Below, in pieces: positions 53,100 through 61,042 of a stretch of DNA of 64,000 nt. The DNA is from Candidatus Physcousia equi (GTDB lineage: Bacteria; Bacteroidota; Bacteroidia; Bacteroidales; Bacteroidaceae), in NCBI GenBank assembly GCA_018065005.1, contig JAGHUD010000013.1, positions 1-64,000 of the forward strand, given 5' to 3'. Numbering within the stretch: position 1 is the first letter of the stretch; each line of letters opens with the position of its first letter. The notes under the pieces were generated by a model. It had not been told where the DNA came from and searched no databases. It saw only the letters and a program-made list of their open reading frames with translations. The translations under genes were made by a program, and so were the position numbers.

Positions 53100-55547
53100 T
53101 TAGAGGTTCTTCTTTGGATACATGCTGTCCCACCACGTGGGGTCGTCCTGGAGCCACTTGGCAAACCATGCGTAGTAGGTGTTGACCCATTTGCGCTGCT
53201 TCTCATAGTCGAGGATGTGGTGGTCCTGTCCCTCAACGGTGACGAAGGCACATTCGCGACCCAGAATCTTCAGCGCAGTGAACATCTGGATGCTCTCGTT
53301 GATGGGCACGTTGGTGTCGGCAGCACCATGCAGGAAGAGAATTGGTGTGTGCGCCTTGTCGGCACGGAAGAGTGGGGCTTGGCCCGAGAGCAACTTCTCG
53401 TTGTTCCACGGATAGCTGTTGGCAGCTGCGGTGGCATTGTAGGAGTAGCCCCAATAGCCGAATCCCCAGTAGCTCGTGGGGTTGCTGATGCCCGCATGGC
53501 TCATGGAGGCTGCGAAGATGTCGGTCACGGTCATGAGATACATGGTCATGAACCCACCATAGGAAGCGCCCAAGCATCCGATCTTCTTCTCGTTGACGTA
53601 GGGGTGCTCCTTGCAGAATTGCTTTGTGCCCTCGATGATGTCGTCGGCTGTGCCTTGACCATAGGTGTTGACGTGGCGCGCAGCAAACTCCTGACCGAAA
53701 CCGGTGCAGCCGCTCGGCTGGATGACGTAGACGACGTAGCCCATGGCTGCCCAGCCGTGGTGGTTGTAGTAGGACTCCAAGGTGCGTCCTGTGGGCGAAC
53801 AGCCACCGTAGTAGTAGACGAGCATGGGATACTTCTTGCTGGGGTCGAAGTGGGGGGGCAGGTAGTAGCGGCCGTAGATGGTGTCGCCACGCGAACTCTG
53901 GAAGTTCCAGTCCTTGCACTCGCCCAAGGCAATCTCGCCCATGCGCTCCTCGTTCCAGTCGCGCACGAGTGTTTCCTTGCCCGTCTTGAGGTCTACGGTG
54001 TAGAGGCGGTCGGCGTTGGAGTCGCCTTGTCCGATGTAGCAGAGCATGGGTTTCTCGCTGGCGATGGCATAGTTCTTGACGAAGCATTCCGAGAGCTTGA
54101 GCTGGCTCCACTTGTCGGTCTTGGGGCTATAGCAGTACATCGCCTGGCAGTCGCGGTTCTCGCAGAGCGCATAGATGTTGCCATTGCTGCGGCAGATGTT
54201 GAACGACTTGATGTTGGGGTCGAAGTCGCAAGTGAGAGAACGCACTTGGCGCGATGCGAGGTCCATCTCAAAGAGCTCTGTCTGCACCATGCTGGGCACC
54301 TTGCCCGTGGGGTCGTTCATGCCGACCCCATCGAATGCTTCAGGCGAACCGGTGATGTAGAGCTTGTTGCCATCGGCACTGAATGCCACTTGCGAGATGA
54401 AGCCATCCCGACGCACGAGCGTGTCCACCTTTTCAGTGTCGCGGTCGTAGAGGAGCACTGAGCTGAACGAGAAGGGGCGCTCGGTGAGGTCGTCGGTGCG
54501 CACGGTGAGCGCGAGGCGACGTTGGTCGGGCGAGAAGGAGACGTAGACGTTGCGTGTTCCCTCGGTGAGACGAATGAGCTGTCCGGTTTCAACGTTCAGG
54601 AAGCGGATGTTGTTGCGCTTGCGCCACCCCGGCTGGCGGTCGTCGGGCATGACGATTTGGTGCACTTGTGGGTCTTCTTTCGGACCCTCGTCGGTGTGGT
54701 TGATGACCATCTCCCTTTCGCCCCGCAAGAAGTGACCACTCTCTCCCGTATAGTTGGTGGCGAGATACGTGGTCTTGCCCGTGGCGGGGTCCACCGTCTC
54801 ATAGATGAACTCGCCGTTCACTCCTTTGCGCTCGGTGATATAGCAGTCGCCCGTGCTGGTCCATTGTTTGAAACTGTTGATGACGGAGGTGTTGCCCGTC
54901 TTCAAGTCGATGAGTTGCGTCTTGTTCTCGCGTTGGGCATCAGCGCGGGTGAAGGAAGTGTAGAGGATGAGATAGCGACCGCTCGAAGAGAGGCTGGCAC
55001 CGCCGGTCTTTTCTCCATTCATGTAGTCGGCAAGTGTGTAGAGACGTTTGCCCGTCGGGTTCACGGTGATGTACTCCGACTGCTTGCTCTCGATCATCAC
55101 TTGCAGGGTGTCCGCTTCGTTGGCTTCGGTGATGACCTTCATCGCCACCTCGTGGCGTCCGGGCACGATGCTTTGCTCGCCGTTCACTTCTTGATTGTCG
55201 ATATAGATGGTGCGCGCCGCATTACCCTTGGTCCAGACGCGCAGCTTGGCAAAACGCGAGTTTTCGAAAGTGAAACCGATGAGCCGCACGGCAGGCTTTT
55301 CGAGCGAGGCAAGCGGCAGGCGCCCCTCTGTGGCGGCAACGTCCGTGCCGTTCTTCCACATGCGCACCGACACGGTGCGCTCCAGTCCTTCGTTGTCGTC
55401 GTAATGACGTCCCTGAAAGTTCACGGTATCTGTGCGAACAATGCCCTTGTGTGTGTAGGGGTTGCTCACTTTGAAATTGTTAACGGGCAATTTGTCTGCC
55501 CATGCTGTCGTGCTTGCCAGCCAGCAAGCCATTAGGATGTGTTTCAT
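53100..55547 (-). CDS. S9-family prolyl oligopeptidase
   Basis: The product is 815 aa from the ATG at 55547 (MKHILMACWLASTTAWA), with a signal peptide for export. An N-terminal beta-propeller region of WD-like strands (LIDLKTGNTSVINSF, FSPDQRRLALTV, FSADGNKLYITG) is followed by the alpha/beta-hydrolase domain. The nucleophile is GASYGGFMT, the Asp is in HGAADTNVPI and the His in GQDHHILD. It is likely a periplasmic dipeptidyl or oligopeptidase for peptide nutrition. The open frame continues upstream to 56093 inside relA, but that part is not coding. Confidence 0.93.
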   Translation of the reverse strand: MKHILMACWLASTTAWADKLPVNNFKVSNPYTHKGIVRTDTVNFQGRHYDDNEGLERTVSVRMWKNGTDVAATEGRLPLASLEKPAVRLIGFTFENSRFAKLRVWTKGNAARTIYIDNQEVNGEQSIVPGRHEVAMKVITEANEADTLQVMIESKQSEYITVNPTGKRLYTLADYMNGEKTGGASLSSSGRYLILYTSFTRADAQRENKTQLIDLKTGNTSVINSFKQWTSTGDCYITERKGVNGEFIYETVDPATGKTTYLATNYTGESGHFLRGEREMVINHTDEGPKEDPQVHQIVMPDDRQPGWRKRNNIRFLNVETGQLIRLTEGTRNVYVSFSPDQRRLALTVRTDDLTERPFSFSSVLLYDRDTEKVDTLVRRDGFISQVAFSADGNKLYITGSPEAFDGVGMNDPTGKVPSMVQTELFEMDLASRQVRSLTCDFDPNIKSFNICRSNGNIYALCENRDCQAMYCYSPKTDKWSQLKLSECFVKNYAIASEKPMLCYIGQGDSNADRLYTVDLKTGKETLVRDWNEERMGEIALGECKDWNFQSSRGDTIYGRYYLPPHFDPSKKYPMLVYYYGGCSPTGRTLESYYNHHGWAAMGYVVYVIQPSGCTGFGQEFAARHVNTYGQGTADDIIEGTKQFCKEHPYVNEKKIGCLGASYGGFMTMYLMTVTDIFAASMSHAGISNPTSYWGFGYWGYSYNATAAANSYPWNNEKLLSGQAPLFRADKAHTPILFLHGAADTNVPINESIQMFTALKILGRECAFVTVEGQDHHILDYEKQRKWVNTYYAWFAKWLQDDPTWWDSMYPKKNL

Positions 55548-55702
55548 ATCTTCAATGTTCTTTTTTTCCCGCTTTGCCGCATTAGGGCGATTGCTTTCTC
55601 TCTTTACGCTTTTGGGAGGATGTGCACGTTTGTTTCTCTGCTGCCTTCGCGTTGCCGTCTCGTCGCGCAGCAGCCCTTGAAAAAGCAATTTCCACGTTCG
55701 CC

Positions 55703-57934
55703 TTAGACTCTCGTGACATTCTTGACACCGCGCACGGTCTTCAATTTCTTGACGAGTTGCTGCAACTTGGACGTGTCGTCGAGCATCACTGTGAGATGGC
55801 CCGAGAAGAGTCCGTCGTGCGAATCGATGGAGATGCTGCGCATGAGCATCTTTTCCTCTTTGGAAATGATGGAGGTGATGTTGTTGACAATGCCGAGATC
55901 GTCGTTGCCCACGATGTGAAGCGTGATGGCATACTGGCTGCCTCCCTTGCCCGCCCAACGTGCCTTGACGATGCGATAGCCGAAACGCTGTCGCATCTGT
56001 GTGGCGTTGGGGCAGTCGTCGCGATGAATCTTGATGCCACCCGAAGCGGTGACAAACCCAAAGACGTCGTCGCCATAGATAGGGTGGCAGCACTTGGCGA
56101 GCTGAAAGTCGATGCCCTTGAGGTTTTGGTCGATAACCATGACGTCCTCGCTGCCCGTGTGCTTCAGCTTCTGCTCATGGGCATCGCTCATCACGTATTC
56201 GTCCGCCTTGCGCACTTCCGCCTTCTCCTCCTCGCCTCGCTCGTGGCGCTGTCGTGCCAGATACTCCTCGATGACGGTGTTGATGTCGATCTCCTCGTTG
56301 CCCAAGGCTTTGTAGAAGTCAGTGACCACCTTGAAGCCGAGCTTCTTGATGGTGTGCATGAGTGTCACCTCGGTCAGCTCAATCTTGCGGTTCTTCATCT
56401 TGCGCTCGAGCAGTTCCTTAGCCATGCTCACCTGTCCGGCTTGCATCTCCTTGAGGCTGGTGCGTATCTTGGTGCGTGCCTTGGATGTTTTGACGATGTT
56501 CACCCAGTCTTGTTTGGGCGATTGGTTGTTCGAGGTGAGAATCTCCACCTGATCTCCACTCTGCAAGACTTGTCGGATGGTGGCATTCTTGCCGCCGATG
56601 CGCGCACCGGTGCACTTGTCGCCCACCTTCGTGTGGACGGCATAGGCAAAGTCGAGCACGGTGGCTCCTTTGGGCAGCTTGAACAAGTCGCCCTTGGGCG
56701 TGAAGACGTAGATCTCGTCCTCCACGAGGTCCATCTTGAACTGGTCGATGAGCTGCGAGTCGTCGCTCGACTCCAAGGTCTTGCGAATGCCGAGCAACCA
56801 GTCTTCGAGTGTGCCTTCCGTCTGCTTCACTCCTTTGTAGCGCCAGTGCGCAGCCAGTCCGTGCTCTGCCACGTCGTCCATGCGCTCGGTGCGTATCTGC
56901 ACCTCCACCCACTTCTTGTCTGGCCCGAGCACGGTGATGTGCAGGCTCTCATATCCGTTGCTCTTCGGCACCGTGAGCCAGTCGCGCATGCGAGCCGGGT
57001 TGTAGTTCTTATAGATGTCGGTGACGATACTGAAGGTCTGCCAGCATTCGAGCTTCTCCTTCTCGAACGGGCTGTCGAGGATGATGCGTATGGCAAAGAG
57101 ATCGTAGACTCCGTCCACGTCTACCTTTTGCTTTTTCATCTTTTGGTAGATGCTGTGGATGCTCTTCGTGCGTCCCTTCATGTGAAACTTCAGCCCGGCT
57201 TCCTTCAGACGCTTCTCGATGGGCGAGATAAAGGTGGCTACGTAGGCATCACGGCTTTTCTTCGTGGCGTTCAGCTTCTCCTTGATGTGGTAGTAGGCAT
57301 CGTGTTCCAGATACTTCAGCGAGAGGTCCTCCAGTTCGCTCTTCAGCTTGTAGAGTCCAAGCTTGTGGGCAAGCGGAGCATAGAGATAGGATGCTTCCAT
57401 CGACACCGACATCTTTCCGTCTGCATTCTTCGTGTCGCGGATGTGGCGCATCAGGTTCAGACGGTCGGCAATCATGATGAAGATGACACGTATGTCTTCG
57501 GCAAAACTGAGGAGCAGCGTGCGGAAGTTCTCGTTGTTCACAGCATTCGACTTCTTATAGAGCTCTCCTATGCGGTCGCGCCCTATGAGGAGCGACGCCA
57601 CGTCTTCGCCAAAGTCGCGGCGCACATTGTCGATAGAGAAATCACAGGCACGCGCCGTACTGCCCAACATGGCAGCAATGATGCATTCGCGCCCCATGCC
57701 CATCTCCTCAGCCAGGATGAGTGCCGTTTCCATGTCGTGAACAATGGGGTTGAACCCAAAAGCATCCCTGCCAAGACAGCTTGACTCGATGGCATACGTC
57801 AGGTATTCCCTCATCATGTAGCGGTCATCGTCGGTGATGTCGGTGGCACTTGATTTAAGCAGTCGTCGGTGTAGGGTGATGAGTTGCTCGCGCTCTTCAT
57901 CGGTGAAGAATTTGTCCTCTGTCATACCTTGCAT
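55703..57934 (-). CDS. relA: RelA/SpoT-family (p)ppGpp synthetase with a degenerate hydrolase domain
   Basis: The product is 743 aa with the long RSH layout: HD domain, synthetase, TGS (VFTPKGDLFKLPKGATVLDFAYAVH), helical region, zinc-finger-like region (KCCHPIYGDDVFGFVT) and C-terminal ACT. The synthetase core is intact (GRTKSIHSIYQKM, VYDLFAIRIIL, PKSNGYESLH, VEVQIRTERMDDVAEHG). In the HD domain the expected HDxxED motif is replaced by LGSTARAC near residues 90-97, so ppGpp hydrolysis is probably lost and a separate SpoT/Rel is expected elsewhere. An in-frame ATG three codons later is an alternative start. Confidence 0.92.
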   Translation of the reverse strand: MQGMTEDKFFTDEEREQLITLHRRLLKSSATDITDDDRYMMREYLTYAIESSCLGRDAFGFNPIVHDMETALILAEEMGMGRECIIAAMLGSTARACDFSIDNVRRDFGEDVASLLIGRDRIGELYKKSNAVNNENFRTLLLSFAEDIRVIFIMIADRLNLMRHIRDTKNADGKMSVSMEASYLYAPLAHKLGLYKLKSELEDLSLKYLEHDAYYHIKEKLNATKKSRDAYVATFISPIEKRLKEAGLKFHMKGRTKSIHSIYQKMKKQKVDVDGVYDLFAIRIILDSPFEKEKLECWQTFSIVTDIYKNYNPARMRDWLTVPKSNGYESLHITVLGPDKKWVEVQIRTERMDDVAEHGLAAHWRYKGVKQTEGTLEDWLLGIRKTLESSDDSQLIDQFKMDLVEDEIYVFTPKGDLFKLPKGATVLDFAYAVHTKVGDKCTGARIGGKNATIRQVLQSGDQVEILTSNNQSPKQDWVNIVKTSKARTKIRTSLKEMQAGQVSMAKELLERKMKNRKIELTEVTLMHTIKKLGFKVVTDFYKALGNEEIDINTVIEEYLARQRHERGEEEKAEVRKADEYVMSDAHEQKLKHTGSEDVMVIDQNLKGIDFQLAKCCHPIYGDDVFGFVTASGGIKIHRDDCPNATQMRQRFGYRIVKARWAGKGGSQYAITLHIVGNDDLGIVNNITSIISKEEKMLMRSISIDSHDGLFSGHLTVMLDDTSKLQQLVKKLKTVRGVKNVTRV

Positions 57935-57950
57935 CCTTAAAAATTATGGT

Positions 57951-57958
57951 CAAAGGTA
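57951..57958 (-). promoter_or_regulatory. Promoter -7 box for relA
   Basis: Minus-strand TACCTTTG matches TAnnTTTG, 16 nt before the start codon, implying a leader of only about 11 nt. Confidence 0.6.
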
Positions 57959-58002
57959 CGAACTTTTTTTCGAATATCTATGGCGTTTAATAATTTTTTT
58001 AG

Positions 58003-58010
58003 TAAATTTG
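58003..58010 (+). promoter_or_regulatory. Promoter -7 box for the DUF4301 gene
   Basis: TAAATTTG followed by C matches the consensus, 34 bp before the start codon and divergent from the relA promoter. Confidence 0.6.
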
Positions 58011-58044
58011 CCACGAAAATGTAAAACCTAATACCTATTATATT

Positions 58045-59562
58045 ATGTTAACAGCAGCAGACAAGCAGCAATTGCAAGAAAAAGGCATCAGCGAAGAGCA
58101 GATTGCCAAGCAACTGACCAGTTTCCGTGAAGGGTTCCCCTACCTCAAGCTGCGTGCCGCAGCCAGCGTGGGCAACGGCATCCTCAGTCTCAACGACGAC
58201 GAGGTGTCAAAGTATATCCAAGCCTGGGACGCCTACAAGGCAGAAGGCCATCATATCACCAAGTTCGTGCCCGCCAGCGGAGCAGCGAGCCGCATGTTCA
58301 AGAATATGTTTGAGTTCCTCTCGGGCGAGAACGACGAACCCACCACGCCTTTCGAAAAGAAATACTTTGACGAGATTCACAACTTCGCCTTTTATCCTGC
58401 ACTCGACGACGCTTGCCATGTGAACGAGGGCGAGGGCGTAGATGCCCTCATGGCTAAAGGAAACTATAAGGCAGTGGTGGCGAATATGCTCAACGAGGAC
58501 GGTCTCAACTACGGACAGTTGCCTAAGGGCCTGCTGCAGTTCCATAGCTATGACGACGAGGCACGCACGCCCCTCGAAGAGCATCTCGTGGAGGCTGCGC
58601 TCTATGCCACCAGTCGTGGCGAGGCAGATGTGCACTTCACCGTCAGCACCGAGCACCGCGAACTCTTTGAAGAACTCGTCGAGCGCGTCCTTCCAGAGTA
58701 CGAAGCCAAGTATGGTATCAAGTATCACGTATCCTTCAGCGAGCAGAAGCCCAGCACCGACACCCTGGCTGCCACCATGGACAATGAACCCTTCCGCACC
58801 GACGACGGCAAGCTCCTCTTCCGCCCAGGCGGTCACGGCGCTCTCATACAGAACCTCTCCGACCTGGAGAGCGACATTGTCTTCGTCAAGAACATCGACA
58901 ACGTTGTGCCTGACCGTCTCAAAGACGACACCGTAACCTGGAAGCAGGTCATCGCAGGTGTGTTGGTGACGCTGCAGAAGAAGGCTTTCGAACACCTTGC
59001 GCTGCTCGACAGCGGCACCTACACGCGTCAGGATATTCTCGACATCATACAGTTCGTGCGCCACGACCTCTACACCGATGTGCCTGCCCTCAAGACCATG
59101 GAGGACGCCGAACTCGTCAGCTTCCTCAAGAGTGAGCTGAATCGTCCCATGCGCGTCTGCGGCGTGGTGAAGAATGTGGGCGAACCAGGTGGTGGTCCCT
59201 TCCTCGCCTATAATCCCGACGGCACCATCTCGGCGCAGATTCTCGAGAGCAGCCAGATCGACAACAGCAATGCCGACTACATGAAGATGTTCTCGCAAGG
59301 CACACACTTCAATCCCGTCGACCTTGTCTGCGCTATCCGCAACAGCAAGGGAGAGAAGTTCGACTTGCCCCGCTATGTGGATCCCGCCACAGGTTTCATC
59401 TCCTACAAGTCGAAGAACGGCAAGGAACTGAAAGCACTCGAATTGCCCGGCTTATGGAACGGCGCCATGTCTAATTGGTCTACCGTCTTCGTTGAGGTTC
59501 CCCTCTCAACATTCAATCCAGTGAAAACCGTTAACGACCTGCTTCGCGAACAGCATCAATAA
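58045..59562 (+). CDS. DUF4301 protein, possible UDP-sugar pyrophosphorylase-like fold
   Basis: The product is 505 aa, cytoplasmic, with no signal or membrane segment. It matches what I know of the DUF4301 family of Bacteroidetes. FVPASGAASRMFK (residues 74-86) occupies the place of the nucleotide-binding glycine loop of sugar nucleotidyltransferases. RPGGHGALIQNL (from residue 260) with FVKNIDNVVPDR (from residue 280) resembles the PGGHG and SNIDNLG motifs of UDP-sugar pyrophosphorylases. NVGEPGGGPFLAYNPDG follows. The enzymatic role is inference from motifs only. It is followed by a degenerate 22-bp repeat and purT. Confidence 0.85.
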   Translation: MLTAADKQQLQEKGISEEQIAKQLTSFREGFPYLKLRAAASVGNGILSLNDDEVSKYIQAWDAYKAEGHHITKFVPASGAASRMFKNMFEFLSGENDEPTTPFEKKYFDEIHNFAFYPALDDACHVNEGEGVDALMAKGNYKAVVANMLNEDGLNYGQLPKGLLQFHSYDDEARTPLEEHLVEAALYATSRGEADVHFTVSTEHRELFEELVERVLPEYEAKYGIKYHVSFSEQKPSTDTLAATMDNEPFRTDDGKLLFRPGGHGALIQNLSDLESDIVFVKNIDNVVPDRLKDDTVTWKQVIAGVLVTLQKKAFEHLALLDSGTYTRQDILDIIQFVRHDLYTDVPALKTMEDAELVSFLKSELNRPMRVCGVVKNVGEPGGGPFLAYNPDGTISAQILESSQIDNSNADYMKMFSQGTHFNPVDLVCAIRNSKGEKFDLPRYVDPATGFISYKSKNGKELKALELPGLWNGAMSNWSTVFVEVPLSTFNPVKTVNDLLREQHQ

Positions 59563-59568
59563 AATACT

Positions 59569-59645
59569 GCTCAGGAGCAAGAGATTCATGGCTCAGGAGC
59601 ACCCCCTCAGCCCACCCAGAGAAGTATAGAAACTGCTCAGGAGCC
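59569..59645. repeat. 22-bp-period GCTCAGGAGC repeat after the DUF4301 gene
   Basis: GCTCAGGAGCA is found at 59569 and 59591, a decayed copy is expected near 59613, and GCTCAGGAGCC is at 59635, a 22-bp register. Each is a near-palindrome (GCTC AG GAGC). It fills most of the 109-bp spacer before purT. Confidence 0.75.
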
Positions 59646-59671
59646 ACAAAGAAAGTCTGCCAAAAGCAAAA

Positions 59672-60865
59672 ATGAAAAAGATATTACTATTAGGCAGTGG
59701 TGAACTCGGAAAAGAGTTCGTCATTGCGTGCAAGAGACTCGGACAATATGTAGTAGCGTGCGACAGCTACGACAACGCACCCGCCATGCAGGTAGCCGAC
59801 GAGCGTCGCGTGTTCAGTATGCTCGATGGTGAGGCGCTGATGAAGACGGTGGCTGAAGTGCAGCCAGACATCATCGTGCCTGAAATAGAAGCCATACGCA
59901 CAGAGAAGCTCTACGAATGTGAACAACAAGGCATCCAGGTGGTGCCCTCAGCTAAGGCTGTCAACTACACCATGAACCGCAAGGCCATCCGTGAGTTGGC
60001 ACACACCGAATTGGGACTGAAGACAGCCAACTACCTTTATGCCAACACCTACGACGAACTGGTGGCTGCCGCCGACCAGATTGGTTTTCCTTGTATCATC
60101 AAGCCCCTCATGTCCTCTTCAGGGCACGGGCAGAGCAAGGTGGACAGCGCAGACGAACTCCCCAAAGCTTGGGAATATGCCTGCGGTGGTGCGCGTGGCG
60201 ACCTCATGGAGGTTATCGTGGAGCAGTTCATACCTTTCGACTATGAGATAACCCTGCTCACCGTGACGCAGCACGACGGACCGACGCTCTTCTGTGCCCC
60301 CATCGGGCATGTGCAGAAGGGTGGCGACTATCGCGAGTCGTTCCAACCGCGCATCATGAAACCCGAGCATGTAGCAGAGGCGCAGCGCATGGCGGCAGAA
60401 GTGACCAAGGCGCTCACGGGTGCCGGCATTTGGGGCGTCGAGTTCTTCGTGAGCGAAAAGGAGGGCGTCATCTTCAGCGAATTGTCGCCCCGTCCGCACG
60501 ACACGGGCATGGTGACGCTTGCCTCTACACAGAACTTCTCGGAGTTCGAACTGCATGCGCGTGCGGTGCTCCACCTCCCCATTCCTGAGATCACGCTGGA
60601 GCGCCAAGGCGCATCGGCTGTTATCCTTTCGGATGTAGAAACAGAGCATCCCGACTATATGGGCATGACAGACGTGTGCTCGGCAGTTCGTGCCGACCTG
60701 CGCATCTTCGGCAAACCCGTAGCGCATGTAGGTCGACGCATGGGCGTCGTCGTGTGTTGGGAAGCCATCGAAGGCGACAACGCAGCTCAGGCAGCCACGC
60801 AGCTCTCCTTGCGTGAGCGCTGTAAGTCGCTCGCAGCAAAAGTAACCGTTTGCGCTGCAGATTAA
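59672..60865 (+). CDS. purT: Formate-dependent phosphoribosylglycinamide formyltransferase
   Basis: This ATP-grasp enzyme formylates GAR with formate in purine synthesis, bypassing 10-formyl-THF. The product is 397 aa. The N-terminal [21 protein letters not shown] is followed by [12 protein letters not shown]. The ATP-grasp core has [16 protein letters not shown] and [19 protein letters not shown], and the metal-binding [18 protein letters not shown] closes the core. The start [13 protein letters not shown] is canonical. It is a functional partner of the fhs gene at 4.1 kb in formate assimilation, though not linked in an operon. Confidence 0.95.
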   Translation: MKKILLLGSGELGKEFVIACKRLGQYVVACDSYDNAPAMQVADERRVFSMLDGEALMKTVAEVQPDIIVPEIEAIRTEKLYECEQQGIQVVPSAKAVNYTMNRKAIRELAHTELGLKTANYLYANTYDELVAAADQIGFPCIIKPLMSSSGHGQSKVDSADELPKAWEYACGGARGDLMEVIVEQFIPFDYEITLLTVTQHDGPTLFCAPIGHVQKGGDYRESFQPRIMKPEHVAEAQRMAAEVTKALTGAGIWGVEFFVSEKEGVIFSELSPRPHDTGMVTLASTQNFSEFELHARAVLHLPIPEITLERQGASAVILSDVETEHPDYMGMTDVCSAVRADLRIFGKPVAHVGRRMGVVVCWEAIEGDNAAQAATQLSLRERCKSLAAKVTVCAAD

Positions 60866-60965
60866 CTTCCTCTCCTTTGCAGCACCCGCCACAAAACCCT
60901 TGCTGCACACTTTCCCCTTGCGGCATCAACGCTCCTTTGTGGCAGCCCATGTCGCTTTGCTGCAG
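60849..60965. repeat. Irregular tandem repeat after purT
   Basis: Six copies of a TTTGC.GCA-type core, at 60849 (inside the end of purT), 60876, 60899, 60917, 60936 and 60956, are spaced 18-27 bp apart. It is more decayed than the other arrays. Confidence 0.55.
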
Positions 60966-60997
60966 TTCGTGAAATAACTGTTCAAACAAACCCTAAT

Positions 60998-61042
60998 AAA
61001 TGACGAGAGACCGAGCACAACTCTGTTTCTCGTCATTTTTTT
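60998..61042. terminator. Bidirectional terminator between purT and the TPR gene
   Basis: AAATGACGAGA pairs with TCTCGTCATTT, 11 bp, across a loop of about 19 nt, followed by seven T on the plus strand. It overlaps the last codon and stop of the converging TPR gene at 61033. Confidence 0.8.

Noticed and set aside
55548-56093. N-terminal extension of the S9 peptidase frame into relA
   Set aside because: It would overlap the relA 3' end by about 390 bp on the same strand and displace a clear signal peptide starting at 55547.
55622-57784. 720-codon plus-strand open frame opposite relA
   Set aside because: Same reasoning: relA motifs are complete on the minus strand, and the antisense product is low in recognisable structure.
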